This document shows positions 54,785 through 63,926 of a DNA stretch of 64,000 nt, in pieces. Position 1 is the stretch's first letter; each line of letters begins with the position of its first letter. The notes under the pieces were generated by a model. That model worked only from the letters and a program-made list of their open reading frames with translations. It was not told the origin of the DNA and searched no databases. Where the stretch lies: the NCBI RefSeq assembly GCF_021568695.1, contig NZ_JAKGTI010000002.1, positions 682,001 through 746,000 on the forward strand, read 5' to 3'. A program made the position numbers and the translations under genes. This DNA is from Maritalea mediterranea (GTDB lineage Bacteria; Pseudomonadota; Alphaproteobacteria; Rhizobiales; Devosiaceae).

Positions 54785-56557
54785 TCAAACCGCAACAAGG
54801 TGACCGGCGCTGACCTCTTTCAGATCAGCATATATTGGCTGATAATCTAATCTGTGAACTGGGCTTGGAATTTCACCACCGCTCATCAAAATCCTCTCCC
54901 GCTTAATCGTCGGATCCGGGATGGGCACAGCTTCCAAGAGGGCCCGGGTATAATCATGAGCGGGATTTTCAAACACGGCTTCGCGTGATCCGATTTCGAC
55001 AATCTGCCCCATATACATCACAGCGACCCGATGGCAGACCTGCTCCACCACTGCCATATCATGCGAAATAAAGATATAGGAAAGGCCCATTTCTTCCTGA
55101 AGCTCCTGCAGCAGATCTAAAACCTGCGCCTGTACCGTCACGTCCAATGCAGAAACGCTTTCATCCGCAACGATGATTTTTGGATTCAACGCCAGTGCTC
55201 GCGCAATGCAAATGCGTTGCCGCTGACCACCTGAAAATTCATGTGGGTAGCGATCCATCTGATCTGGCGACAACCCCACGCGCTTAAACAAATCGGCCAC
55301 ACGCTCTTTGCGCTCAGCCGATGTGCCGATTTGGTGGATGACGAGGGGTTCACCCACCAAATCGCCGACGCTCATGCGTGGGTTAAGGGACGCATAAGGG
55401 TCCTGGAAAATCATTTGAATTTGCCGCCGCGCGGCCATCGGGTCTTGCTTGAACAATTTGCGGGTGCTTTCCCCCTCCAACTCAATCTCCCCCTTCCAAT
55501 CGACCAGATTGAGCAAGGCGCGTCCCGTTGTGGATTTGCCGCAGCCGCTTTCGCCCACCAGCGACAAAGTTTCCCCTGCCCGCAAATCGAACGACACCTT
55601 CTCAACAGCGTGCACGCGTTTAACCGGTCGCCGCAACACGCCGCCAATAATGTCAAACCGCACGGTCAAATCCTTGACCTTCAGCAAGGGGCGCTCTTTC
55701 GCCAATTGGCGATCAGCTTCGGGCACAGCCAGTTCTTTTACAGTGCCCTGCATGGACCCCAATTTCGGTAAATCTGCCAGCAAGTCTTGGGTATAGGGCT
55801 GTTTCGGAGCAGAGAAGATGGTGTTTACATCACCTTCTTCCACCATTTCACCGCGATTAACCACCAACACACGGTCAGCCATTTCCGCCACCACGCCCAT
55901 ATCGTGCGTGATCAATATCAGGCCCGTGTTAAATTCACGCTGCAGCTCTTTCATCAAGGACAGCATTTGCGCCTGAATGGTCACATCCAGCGCCGTGGTT
56001 GGCTCGTCCGCAATCAACACTTTTGGGCTGCACAAAAGCGACATGGCGATCATCACCCGCTGGCGCATACCGCCAGAAAGCTCATGCGGATATTGCTCCA
56101 GCCGCTTCTTCGCCTCCGACATGCGCACAGCTTCCAGCATCTCCAAGGCGCGCGCATCGGCAGCACGGCCGTCCATATCTTTATGAAACCGCAACACTTC
56201 ACGCAATTGAGCACCAATGGTCATCACCGGATTTAGCGAGGTCATCGGCTCTTGGAAAATCATGGCAATATCATTGCCGCGCACATGCTCCAGCCGCTTT
56301 TCCGGCATTTGCAGCAAATCTTCGCCATCCAAAATAGCTTTACCAGCCGTCACAATAGCTGAAGATTTGGGCAAGAGCCCCATTGTCGCAAGGGAGGTAA
56401 TGGACTTGCCGGAACCAGATTCACCCGCAATGCACAAGGTTTCCCCGGCATTAACGTGATAGGTGAATTGATTGACCACCTGTTTCAGGCCCCCATCGGT
56501 TTTCACCGAAATGGAGACATTTTGAACATCCAAAATTGGTTGCGATTTCTGTTGCAT
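54785..56557 (-). CDS. Dual ABC transporter ATP-binding protein (DppD-DppF fusion)
   Basis: About 590 aa with two complete ATPase domains fused, as in GsiA/YejF. First: GESGSGKSIT near 41, LSGGMRQR, VLIADEPTTALD. Second: GESGCGKSTT near 340, FSGGQRQR, IIVADESVSALD, with the oligopeptide-type C-terminus. One protein therefore energises both permeases of this importer. ATG 56557 is preferred; the TTG at 56569 lies in the GGGC site. It is the last gene of the amide operon, 41 nt after the formamidase stop. Confidence 0.93.
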   Translation of the reverse strand: MQQKSQPILDVQNVSISVKTDGGLKQVVNQFTYHVNAGETLCIAGESGSGKSITSLATMGLLPKSSAIVTAGKAILDGEDLLQMPEKRLEHVRGNDIAMIFQEPMTSLNPVMTIGAQLREVLRFHKDMDGRAADARALEMLEAVRMSEAKKRLEQYPHELSGGMRQRVMIAMSLLCSPKVLIADEPTTALDVTIQAQMLSLMKELQREFNTGLILITHDMGVVAEMADRVLVVNRGEMVEEGDVNTIFSAPKQPYTQDLLADLPKLGSMQGTVKELAVPEADRQLAKERPLLKVKDLTVRFDIIGGVLRRPVKRVHAVEKVSFDLRAGETLSLVGESGCGKSTTGRALLNLVDWKGEIELEGESTRKLFKQDPMAARRQIQMIFQDPYASLNPRMSVGDLVGEPLVIHQIGTSAERKERVADLFKRVGLSPDQMDRYPHEFSGGQRQRICIARALALNPKIIVADESVSALDVTVQAQVLDLLQELQEEMGLSYIFISHDMAVVEQVCHRVAVMYMGQIVEIGSREAVFENPAHDYTRALLEAVPIPDPTIKRERILMSGGEIPSPVHRLDYQPIYADLKEVSAGHLVAV

Positions 56558-56598
56558 AAACTTGCCCAAATTTTAGATGGCCCCATAAGGGGACCATC

Positions 56599-57543
56599 CT
56601 ATTCAAATACGACTCGAGGGAAATAAAACGAGACGACCCAGTTAGGCTGATCGACAATTTCGGAAATCCGCAAATCGCCGCAAACCGAACACAGCATGTA
56701 AGCATCAACCGCATTCATATTATGCTGTGCGCACAACAAATCGATCATGCCCGATAGCGCATCACGTGCGCCTTGCATCAGGCTGTCGCCGATGCCGGTG
56801 GTCACTTCATATCCCTTTTGATCCAAATGATTGGTCACGGGGCCCGGTGTGGTGAAGCGCGGCATATTGAGGTTCGCCCCCTTCACTAGGTCGAGAGTGA
56901 CAATGGCGTTCATGCGGCTTTCAATCGCCGTCCCACACACTTCGCCATCACCTTGGGCCGCATGGGTATCGCCCATAGAGAACAACGCCCCAGCAACTTC
57001 CACCGGCAAATAAAGCTCGGTTCCCGCCGCCAGATCACGGATATCGAGGTTGCCCCCCATCCGACGTGGTGGCACAACCGAATGTTCACCCGGTGCAGCG
57101 GGCGCCAACCCAATGGTGCCCGCAAAAGGCTTAAGCGGTACACGGCCACCCGGGCCATAGGCAGAGGTACCCAATTTGTCTTTGTCATAATGCCAAAGCT
57201 GCAAAGATGGTTCTTCAAACTGGTCCGCCAACAACCCAAAGCCTGGGATATTGGCTGTCCAACCGAAGCCAGACGGACCGAAACCTTCAATCTTGACCTT
57301 CACCGCATCGCCCGGCTCCGCCCCATCAATATAGATCGGGCCAGATACCGGATTGATTTTGGCGAAATCGAGCTTGGCAATATCGGCCGTCGTGCTTTCT
57401 GGCGTAATTTGCCCGCCAGATGAATCAATACACTCAAATTCAAGCGTTGTGCCCGGCGCAACAGTTTGAACTGGGACAATTGAATTGTCCCAGCCAAAGT
57501 GATGGTGATGCCGGTGGATTGTATAATCCGGCGCATTACACAT
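56599..57543 (-). CDS. Acetamidase/formamidase family amidase
   Basis: 314 aa of the FmdA/AmdA family, which hydrolyses formamide, acetamide or other short amides to ammonia and the acid. The family marks are HRHHHHFGWDNS near residue 10, GDAVKVKIEGFGP, MGGNLDIRDL with TELYLPVEV, and SMGDTHAAQGDGEVCGTAIE near 194. There is no signal peptide, so it is cytoplasmic. It sits between the binding protein and the ATPase of the amide importer, under AmiCR, which indicates that it acts on the imported amide. The amide itself is unknown. Confidence 0.9.
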   Translation of the reverse strand: MCNAPDYTIHRHHHHFGWDNSIVPVQTVAPGTTLEFECIDSSGGQITPESTTADIAKLDFAKINPVSGPIYIDGAEPGDAVKVKIEGFGPSGFGWTANIPGFGLLADQFEEPSLQLWHYDKDKLGTSAYGPGGRVPLKPFAGTIGLAPAAPGEHSVVPPRRMGGNLDIRDLAAGTELYLPVEVAGALFSMGDTHAAQGDGEVCGTAIESRMNAIVTLDLVKGANLNMPRFTTPGPVTNHLDQKGYEVTTGIGDSLMQGARDALSGMIDLLCAQHNMNAVDAYMLCSVCGDLRISEIVDQPNWVVSFYFPRVVFE

Positions 57544-57554
57544 AATATTTGTCC

Positions 57555-59177
57555 TTAGTTTCCTTCAGAAATATAGACATGGTCATAATGAACCGGAATG
57601 TGCACGGGATCGACGAAGATACCTTCAGGCCCAGCCAAACGCTTGGAGCGAATGGTGAAACGCTGCTCGTTGAACACAGGCACCCAAGGCGCTTCATTTT
57701 GGATTTCAGTGAAGATTTTCTTCCACTCTTCTATCCGTGCTTCCGCTTGTGATGGGTCGGCCATAGCATCAGCGGCGGTCGCGCGCTCGTCCAGCTCAGG
57801 ATTACAGTACCAAGCCCAGTTCCAGCCGCCCGGCACAGCGCCGCCACAACCCAAAATCGGGCCATAGAAGTTGGAGGGATCCGGGAAGTCAGCAATCCAT
57901 GCCATACCGCCAGACCAGATTATCGGCGCTTGGTCTTTCTCGCCACCCGCGGCAATCACGTTGGCTTGGGCAAGCGACTTGATCTCGGCCTTGATGCCAA
58001 TGTTGGACAAATCCTGCTGGATGGCTTGAGCAATCCGCGGCTGCGGATCGGTGTTGGCCACATAAAGCTCTGTGGTAAATCCATCAGCAAAGCCCGCTTC
58101 AGCCAACAAAGCCTTGGCCGCATCAGGATCAAACTTAAAGCCTTCATAGCTCTCATCATAACCCGGCATCAAAGGCGGCAAGGGCTGGTTGGCAGGTACT
58201 GCACGACCATTGATGATCCGCACAATACGGTCCTTATTGATCGCCATATTCACAGCCTGACGCACCTTTAGATTGTCAAATGGCGCCATTTGCGTGTTGA
58301 GGGTGATATAGCCCGTATGCAACTGCGAACCTTCAACAATCGACCCGTCAAATTCAGGATTGTTGGTCACTTCCAGGAACTTTGCGGGCGGAATGCCATC
58401 GCCAGCGATGTCGATTTCACCACGCTCCAAGCGCAACAACGCCACAATAGGCTCCTGGCCAACCTCAAAGGTGATCTGGTCAAGCTTTGGCAATCCCTCG
58501 TGGTGATAATCATCAAAGCGCGAGAAAATTACGTGCTGACCCAAGGTCCAATCAGTCATCTCATAGGCACCTGTGCCCACTGGATGCTTGCCGAAATCTT
58601 GACCATGCTCTTCAACAACTTCTTTCGGCACCACATGGGCAAAGTTCAACGCCATCACGTGCAAAAACGTCGCGTCCGGACGAGACAGGGTGATTTCCAC
58701 CGTCTGATCATCCAGCACATTCACGCCAGACAAGCCGTCAGCCTCGCCTGCTGAAGCGGCATCAAAGCCATCAATCGCACCGAAGAATCCGGCGCCCGGG
58801 CTTTGGGTTTCAGGATTGACCACACGATCCAGTGTGTATTTCACATCAGAGGCCACCAGTTCGCGGCCATTATGGAACTTCACGCCCGGCTTCAGCTTAA
58901 AGGTATAAACCAAGCCATCGTCTGAAATGGTGTAGCTTTCAGCCAAGTCCGGCACCAGTTCGGTTGTGCCCGGCTCATAATCCATCAAGCCATCAAAAAG
59001 GCTTTTGATCATCGACCAGTTCTGCCAGTCATAACCGATGGCCGGGTCCAAAGTGGACACGTCATCCTTATAGGTGACAATGATATTGCCGCCCATATTG
59101 TCGGCCAGGGCTGTGCCTGCACCAAGGGTCATCGCCGTTGCGGCGACACCTGCTAATAGTTTGTTTTTCAGTTTCAT
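57555..59177 (-). CDS. ABC transporter substrate-binding protein, family 5 (amide/dipeptide type)
   Basis: 540 aa, DppA/OppA family. The signal peptide (LLAGVAATAMTLGAGTALA) ends near residue 25. VYTFKLKPGVKFHNGRELVA near 92 is the family block, and FARVVPKE-like and VRQAVNMAINKDRIVRI regions follow. It belongs to the amiCR operon and lies just before the amidase gene, so it may bind small amides or amidated peptides. Ribosome site AGGAGGGAGGAA is strong. Confidence 0.92.
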   Translation of the reverse strand: MKLKNKLLAGVAATAMTLGAGTALADNMGGNIIVTYKDDVSTLDPAIGYDWQNWSMIKSLFDGLMDYEPGTTELVPDLAESYTISDDGLVYTFKLKPGVKFHNGRELVASDVKYTLDRVVNPETQSPGAGFFGAIDGFDAASAGEADGLSGVNVLDDQTVEITLSRPDATFLHVMALNFAHVVPKEVVEEHGQDFGKHPVGTGAYEMTDWTLGQHVIFSRFDDYHHEGLPKLDQITFEVGQEPIVALLRLERGEIDIAGDGIPPAKFLEVTNNPEFDGSIVEGSQLHTGYITLNTQMAPFDNLKVRQAVNMAINKDRIVRIINGRAVPANQPLPPLMPGYDESYEGFKFDPDAAKALLAEAGFADGFTTELYVANTDPQPRIAQAIQQDLSNIGIKAEIKSLAQANVIAAGGEKDQAPIIWSGGMAWIADFPDPSNFYGPILGCGGAVPGGWNWAWYCNPELDERATAADAMADPSQAEARIEEWKKIFTEIQNEAPWVPVFNEQRFTIRSKRLAGPEGIFVDPVHIPVHYDHVYISEGN

Positions 59178-59229
59178 TTTAGGTTCCTCCCTCCTCTTGG
59201 AAGTTTTTTGGTTATTTCAGTTTAATTCT

Positions 59230-60150
59230 CTATTTCAGTTTGATTCTTGGGTCGACAAAGGGTGCAATCAGGTCAGCGACCAAATTGCCCAAAACAATGG
59301 CGCAGGCTGAAACGAGCGTGACGCCCATGATGATTGGAATGTCGACTCGTTGAATGGCTTGCCACGCGAGTTGACCAATGCCCGGCCAGCCAAAGACAGA
59401 TTCCACCACCACAATGCCGCTCATGAAAAAGCCGATATCGATGCCGATCATGGCAATGATGGGCAAAAATGCATTGGGAAGTGCGTGGCGGAAAATCACG
59501 CGATAACGCGGCATGCCTTTGGCGCGGGCGGTGCGGATATAATCCTGCGTCATCACATCAATCAGCGATGAGCGCATCATCCGCGAATACCAGCCGGTGC
59601 CCAGCACACCCAAGGTCAGTGCGGGCAACACAATATGCGCAAAAGTGCCGTAGCCCCCAATCGGGAACCATTGCAGTTGCACGGCAAACACATAGAGCAG
59701 CAAAATACCCACGACGAATTGCGGCGCAGACACGCCAACAAAGGAAAAGACCATCAAGCCCTTATCCAGCGGCGTATCACGTTTGATGGCGGCGATAACG
59801 CCGATCATCACGCCCATCACCAATTCGGTGCAGATGGCAGCAACCATCAACAGCAAGCTGGCCGGCAAACGTGCCGCAATCAGTTCGCTCACTTCAGATT
59901 TCTGCAAATAGGAGCGGCCAAAATCGCCCTGCAACAGATTGACCAGATAGCGCCAATATTGCTCGTAGAACGGCAGATTGAGGCCCAATTGTTCGCGGAT
60001 ATTTTCGACGGTTTGCGCGGTCGCACTCCGGCCTGCAATTTGCCGCGCCGGATCGGCAGGCACCAGATAAAGCAGAATGAAGGTGATAAAGCTAACGCCT
60101 AAAAGGATCAGTGCGGCTTCAACCAGACGACGAATGACATAAGCGTACAT
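59230..60150 (-). CDS. ABC transporter permease, DppB-like (amide operon)
   Basis: 306 aa. DppB-type N-terminus (MYAYVIRRLVEAALILLGVS), LVPADPARQIAGRSAT and the EAA loop DYIRTARAKGMPRYRVIFRH near 200. Six membrane helices are expected. It starts 1 nt after the dppC stop and is followed after 52 nt by the binding protein gene. Confidence 0.93.
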   Translation of the reverse strand: MYAYVIRRLVEAALILLGVSFITFILLYLVPADPARQIAGRSATAQTVENIREQLGLNLPFYEQYWRYLVNLLQGDFGRSYLQKSEVSELIAARLPASLLLMVAAICTELVMGVMIGVIAAIKRDTPLDKGLMVFSFVGVSAPQFVVGILLLYVFAVQLQWFPIGGYGTFAHIVLPALTLGVLGTGWYSRMMRSSLIDVMTQDYIRTARAKGMPRYRVIFRHALPNAFLPIIAMIGIDIGFFMSGIVVVESVFGWPGIGQLAWQAIQRVDIPIIMGVTLVSACAIVLGNLVADLIAPFVDPRIKLK

Positions 60151-60151
60151 C

Positions 60152-61000
60152 TTAGTTCTTCCCCTTCAATGTGGGGTCGAGAATGTCGCGCAAGGCGTCA
60201 CCGACCAGATTAAATCCAAGGGCCAGCATCACGATCGCCGCGCCGGGCACAAACACCAACCAAGGCGCCGAGGTGAAATAGGTTTGATTTTCGAAAATAA
60301 TATTGCCCCAGCTCGGAATCGGCGGTTGAACGCCCACGCCGAGATAGCTGAGCGTCGCCTCCAGCAGCACCGTTGTGGCAATGCCTAAGGTGGACCAGAC
60401 CAGCAAGGTCGGCACCATATGCGGCAGAATGTGATGATAAAGAATACGCCACGACCCGGCCCCCAGGCTGCGCTCGGCGGTGATGAAATCACGCTCCGAC
60501 AGTGAAACCGCTTGCGAATAGATTACCCGCGCCACCTGCACCCAGTTCACCATTGCGATCACCAGCGCCACAATCCAAAGGCTCGGTTTGAAGATCGCGG
60601 CCAGCACAATCGCCAGCAGCAAGGCGGGAAACGCCATCATCAAATCGGTGAAGCGCATCAAAATCGCCCCGATCCACCCGCGGAAAAATCCGGCCGTAAT
60701 GCCAACAAATGCACCGATGGTCACCGCCGCACCATTGGCCACAATGCCGATGATCAGTGAGGTTTGCGCGCCATAGACCAGACGCGAAAACAGATCGCGC
60801 CCCAGCAAGTCTGTCCCCAGCCAAAACTTGGCGCTTGGCGGCAAAGGCGCGCCCTCAATGGTGAGCCCATCAAACATTTGCGCATCCGGCTTATAAGGGG
60901 TGAGCCAAGGCGCAAACAGTGCAAAAATCACTGTTATGAGCACGATGAGGAGGCCAAAGACCGCTAAAGGTCTGGCTAAAATCTGGCGCAGGACCGACAT
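60152..61000 (-). CDS. ABC transporter permease, DppC-like (amide operon)
   Basis: 282 aa. The typical DppC N-terminal region (LTPYKPDAQ, WLGTDLLGRDLFSRLVYGAQ) precedes the permease domain with the EAA loop SERDFITAERSLGAGSWRIL near 165. It starts 3 nt after the amiR stop, tying the transporter to the AmiCR sensor pair. Confidence 0.93.
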   Translation of the reverse strand: MSVLRQILARPLAVFGLLIVLITVIFALFAPWLTPYKPDAQMFDGLTIEGAPLPPSAKFWLGTDLLGRDLFSRLVYGAQTSLIIGIVANGAAVTIGAFVGITAGFFRGWIGAILMRFTDLMMAFPALLLAIVLAAIFKPSLWIVALVIAMVNWVQVARVIYSQAVSLSERDFITAERSLGAGSWRILYHHILPHMVPTLLVWSTLGIATTVLLEATLSYLGVGVQPPIPSWGNIIFENQTYFTSAPWLVFVPGAAIVMLALGFNLVGDALRDILDPTLKGKN

Positions 61001-61003
61001 AAA

Positions 61004-61624
61004 TTACCTTGAACCTGTGTGTTTTCTTTTGTTTTTGGGCGGCGAGTGATGGCCATTTCCGGGGTCAAAAAAACCCGATTCACATAGGGCTTCGATGCTT
61101 TGCCGCCGTTTCATCGCCTCGTCGCGGATCAGCTTATAGGCAGCATCTTCATCCACCCCATATTGCTGCATGATCGAGATGACCGTACGCACCACCACCG
61201 GGCGCAACCGGGCTTTGCTCTTCATTTCAGCAATCTCTGCTGCCATTTGCTGTTGCTGGTTGAAATTGGCCACCGCAAACACCAGCGTGGAGAACACACC
61301 GCCCGACCCGATCGGCTTAAGTAGATGTGCTGAAACGCCCTGACGCAATGCCCATTCAAGCCGCCCGGGAGCCTCCGACCCCATCAAGGCGATCATCGGC
61401 ACCGGTGCATGACCTTCTGGCCAGGGGAACACGCCGTCATAGGCATTGTCCCCATCGAAAAACACAATGTCGGCGCTTTCAACGCCGTCAAGCGAAGGCC
61501 ACACCAACTCGGCCTCAATACCCAACCGCGCAAGCTGGCGCACCAGCCGATCCATGTTTTCGCTGTGGCGATGCACAATCACCGCGCGCCAGCCTCTAAA
61601 GTTGGGGGTGTTGAAACTGCTCAT
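61004..61624 (-). CDS. amiR: ANTAR-domain antiterminator AmiR
   Basis: 206 aa. The N-terminal receiver-like domain (about 12-130) lacks the usual phosphorylation motif, as in Pseudomonas AmiR. A coiled coil and C-terminal ANTAR RNA-binding domain (about 135-185, MQQYGVDEDAAYKLIRDEAM) follow. In the known ami system AmiC holds AmiR inactive until amide binds, then AmiR lets RNA polymerase pass a leader terminator. The start overlaps amiC by 4 nt. A fitting leader with a terminator is visible at 62809-62871. Confidence 0.9.
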   Translation of the reverse strand: MSSFNTPNFRGWRAVIVHRHSENMDRLVRQLARLGIEAELVWPSLDGVESADIVFFDGDNAYDGVFPWPEGHAPVPMIALMGSEAPGRLEWALRQGVSAHLLKPIGSGGVFSTLVFAVANFNQQQQMAAEIAEMKSKARLRPVVVRTVISIMQQYGVDEDAAYKLIRDEAMKRRQSIEALCESGFFDPGNGHHSPPKNKRKHTGSR

Positions 61625-62796
61625 TTGACCACCCTCAAATGTGGGGTGGACTTTTGATGAGCCGCAATTTTGCGCGCAAATTCCTTTGCTTCGAAATGCA
61701 CAAAATAGGGGTCGGCTTCCACCAAGTCGTCAGCGGCTGCAACGATCTCAAAGCCGAGACCATCAAACTTGCCAACCCCGGGGCGAAGGGCTGCATGGTT
61801 GGTCCATTGATCAATTTTTAGCGGTCCCAACGCAGTATCAAATTTGCGTGCATGCAGATTAGAGCGAACAGGTTCCACGCCATCGCTGCCCGTATCCCTG
61901 ATCGCCGCCGCCAGCATTTTGATCGCCGTGTAATTGGAGACCATATAGGTGGACCCGCGGCGTGCCTGCCCATAGCGTTTATGCACCGCATCCAACATAG
62001 TCTGGTTTTCCGGGTTCGGCTGGGTCTCAAAATAGACAGCGGTTGTGAAATGCCCGATCAACTGCTCAACACCAATGGAGTCGATCTCGGCTTCGGTGAT
62101 ATTACAACTCACAATCGGGCAGTTTTCCGAAAGAAAATAGGGATCGCGTTCCCCCAATTTCCGGTAGGCATCGAAAAAGGCATAGCTGGAATTGCCAATC
62201 AGATTGTTCAGCACAAAATCCGGGCGCTTCTGCTCGATTTCATCAATGAGACGGCCAATATCTTCTGATCCGATGGGGATGTAGCGCTCGCCATGCACCT
62301 GCCCTTTGCAGGCAGTCAGCAGCTCACGCGCCACCCTGCCCGTTTCCCAACCCCAGATATAGTTGGACCCGGCGATATAGGCATTCGCCCCAAAACGCGG
62401 CACCACATATTCAAACAAAGGCACCATGTGCAGGCTGGGGGTGGAGCCGATATAGATCACATTTTCGCAGCTCTCAAACCCTTCATAGGGGCAGCAATAC
62501 CACAGCAACGCATCATGCTTTTCCACCACCGGGATCACCTCTTTGCGCGAGGATGAGGTCACGGTGCCAATGATGTTTCGACAGCCTTGCTCGGTCAGCA
62601 ACTCTTCAGCATATCGACGAAACAGCGAAAGACTATCGCCCGGATCGCGGACATGGGGCACAAATTCGAAGTCAAAATTGGGGTCAGCATTCACGTCTTC
62701 AAGCGCCATCATCGCGCCATCCAAAGCATCAATGCCGATGTTCTTGTCGGTGCCGGTCACCGAAAACAAAAGCCCAATCGGAATCTGCTTTGACAT
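61621..62796 (-). CDS. amiC: Amide-sensing protein AmiC (urea/amide-binding family)
   Basis: 391 aa type I periplasmic-binding fold, but with no signal peptide (MSKQIPIGLLFSVTGTDKNI), so cytoplasmic as AmiC. It closely follows AmiC/UrtA-type ligand sensors (GWETGRVARELLTACKGQV, YFETQPNPENQTMLDAVHKR). GGGGAGGAACG precedes ATG 62796. It is the first gene of the operon, directly after the leader terminator. Its ligand is probably a short amide. Confidence 0.9.
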   Translation of the reverse strand: MSKQIPIGLLFSVTGTDKNIGIDALDGAMMALEDVNADPNFDFEFVPHVRDPGDSLSLFRRYAEELLTEQGCRNIIGTVTSSSRKEVIPVVEKHDALLWYCCPYEGFESCENVIYIGSTPSLHMVPLFEYVVPRFGANAYIAGSNYIWGWETGRVARELLTACKGQVHGERYIPIGSEDIGRLIDEIEQKRPDFVLNNLIGNSSYAFFDAYRKLGERDPYFLSENCPIVSCNITEAEIDSIGVEQLIGHFTTAVYFETQPNPENQTMLDAVHKRYGQARRGSTYMVSNYTAIKMLAAAIRDTGSDGVEPVRSNLHARKFDTALGPLKIDQWTNHAALRPGVGKFDGLGFEIVAAADDLVEADPYFVHFEAKEFARKIAAHQKSTPHLRVVK

Positions 62797-62808
62797 CGTT
62801 CCTCCCCA

Positions 62809-62864
62809 AAATAAAAAAGCCCCACCATTGAGCGCAGCTTAAAGTACGATCAATGGTGGGGCTT
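62809..62864 (-). terminator. Leader terminator upstream of amiC (antitermination target)
   Basis: On the minus strand AAGCCCCACCATTGA / TCAATGGTGGGGCTT form a perfect 15-bp stem around 18 nt, followed by TTTTTTATTTT, then the amiC ribosome site. It lies between the promoter and the first gene, so it must be overcome for expression, as expected for AmiR control. Confidence 0.88.
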
Positions 62865-62871
62865 CGTTGCC
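62860..62871 (-). promoter_or_regulatory. ANTAR-type hexaloop hairpin overlapping the terminator
   Basis: GGC-AACGAA-GCC on the minus strand: a 6-nt loop with A at position 1 and G at position 4, as known for ANTAR-bound RNA hairpins. Its 3' side is part of the terminator's 5' arm, so the two structures exclude each other. The stem is short (3 bp). I could not find the expected first hairpin with confidence. Confidence 0.6.
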
Positions 62872-62889
62872 AAACTATGTTGTCGCAAA

Positions 62890-62918
62890 ACGGTAGGGCC
62901 AGTTCAAAAAAGAGTCAA
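62890..62918 (-). promoter_or_regulatory. Sigma-70-type promoter of the amide operon
   Basis: On the minus strand TTGACT (62913-62918), 17 nt, TACCGT (62890-62895). Predicted start near 62883, about 12 nt before the hexaloop hairpin. The -10 is imperfect. The remainder of the 431-nt gap up to 63227 is AT-rich without other clear features. Confidence 0.55.
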
Positions 62919-63227
62919 CAGGATTTTCAAAAAATTTGTCCAACCAATTTTTATTATCAAAATCAGCACTTTACGATGAAAGTACAACTCTATTTAGATT
63001 TCGATGCCGTCAATTTTCCAATCAATAAAATGATCTCATTCAGCTCCAGTCGGGCGCTCTCCAAGCCAATCTGCGCACAAAAAAACCGATGCCTTCAAAC
63101 TATTTGATGGTTCAGCTCAAGACTATTCGGCGCGACGACGGAACTGATAGAGAAATGTTCGATGGAGGGAATAGTTGAATGCGAAAAGGCTAGAAACCAC
63201 AACGCGTGGACGACTTATCTGCCACGC

Positions 63228-63926
63228 CTATGGCCGCTCCTCAAAGTAGCCTGCATGTTTGACACGCAGGGACTCCAAATGCGGCTTAATGCCCGTAAGG
63301 TGACGACGCAAATTCAGCTCAGCGAGGGGAAAGTTGTCAGCTTCAAGCGCGGACAGTATTTCGTTATGCTCCCCTCTTACCCGTGCTCGGTGAGCTTGTG
63401 ATAGGGTAAGATACCGCACCCGATCAAGGTGCGCTTTATGATCTTGAATTAGCCCCCAAACATGCTCATGACCCGCATGTTCGCAGATGAGACGGTGAAA
63501 CTCTTCGTCTAAGGCGTGAAAAGCGGCTGGGTCGGTCGAGTCAAGCGCATGCTGCTGGGCGGCAATATTGTCGCGCAACTGCACTATCAGTCGTTCTCCA
63601 TCTTGTTCAAATGCCGCGCGCAAACATTCCACTTCTAGCGCAATGCGGACAAAGGCTGCATTGAGTACCGCGGTTTCAGAGATTTTTGTGACCAATGTTG
63701 CCCGTTGCGGACGCACTTCCAAAAGCCCGATTTTGGACAAACGGTAGAAGGCATCGCGCACCGGTTGGCGTGACACATCTAGCCGACCAGCAATTTCCGC
63801 CTCCGACATTTTTGTGCCCGGCGGCAACTCTAATGAGATGATCGCCTGATAAAGCGTATCAAATACCTGATCCGTAGCCGTTTGCAGTGGCCGCGCAGCG
63901 AATGAGGCAAGTTTGGTCCCCATCAT
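63228..63926 (-). CDS. GntR-family (FCD) transcriptional regulator
   Basis: 232 aa. An N-terminal winged HTH (LPPGTKMSEAEIAGRLDVSR, QPVRDAFYRLSKIGLLEVRP) is followed by an FCD domain with histidines that could bind metal (DEEFHRLICEHAGH near 148 and the later ARVRGEHNEIL and LRRHLTG). TAGGAGCT precedes the ATG. It is on the same strand as the amide operon, but the 431-nt gap and the AmiCR system suggest it controls other genes, perhaps beyond the right edge. CTAG-TATT-CTAG at 63983-63994 may be its own operator. Confidence 0.85.
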   Translation of the reverse strand: MMGTKLASFAARPLQTATDQVFDTLYQAIISLELPPGTKMSEAEIAGRLDVSRQPVRDAFYRLSKIGLLEVRPQRATLVTKISETAVLNAAFVRIALEVECLRAAFEQDGERLIVQLRDNIAAQQHALDSTDPAAFHALDEEFHRLICEHAGHEHVWGLIQDHKAHLDRVRYLTLSQAHRARVRGEHNEILSALEADNFPLAELNLRRHLTGIKPHLESLRVKHAGYFEERP

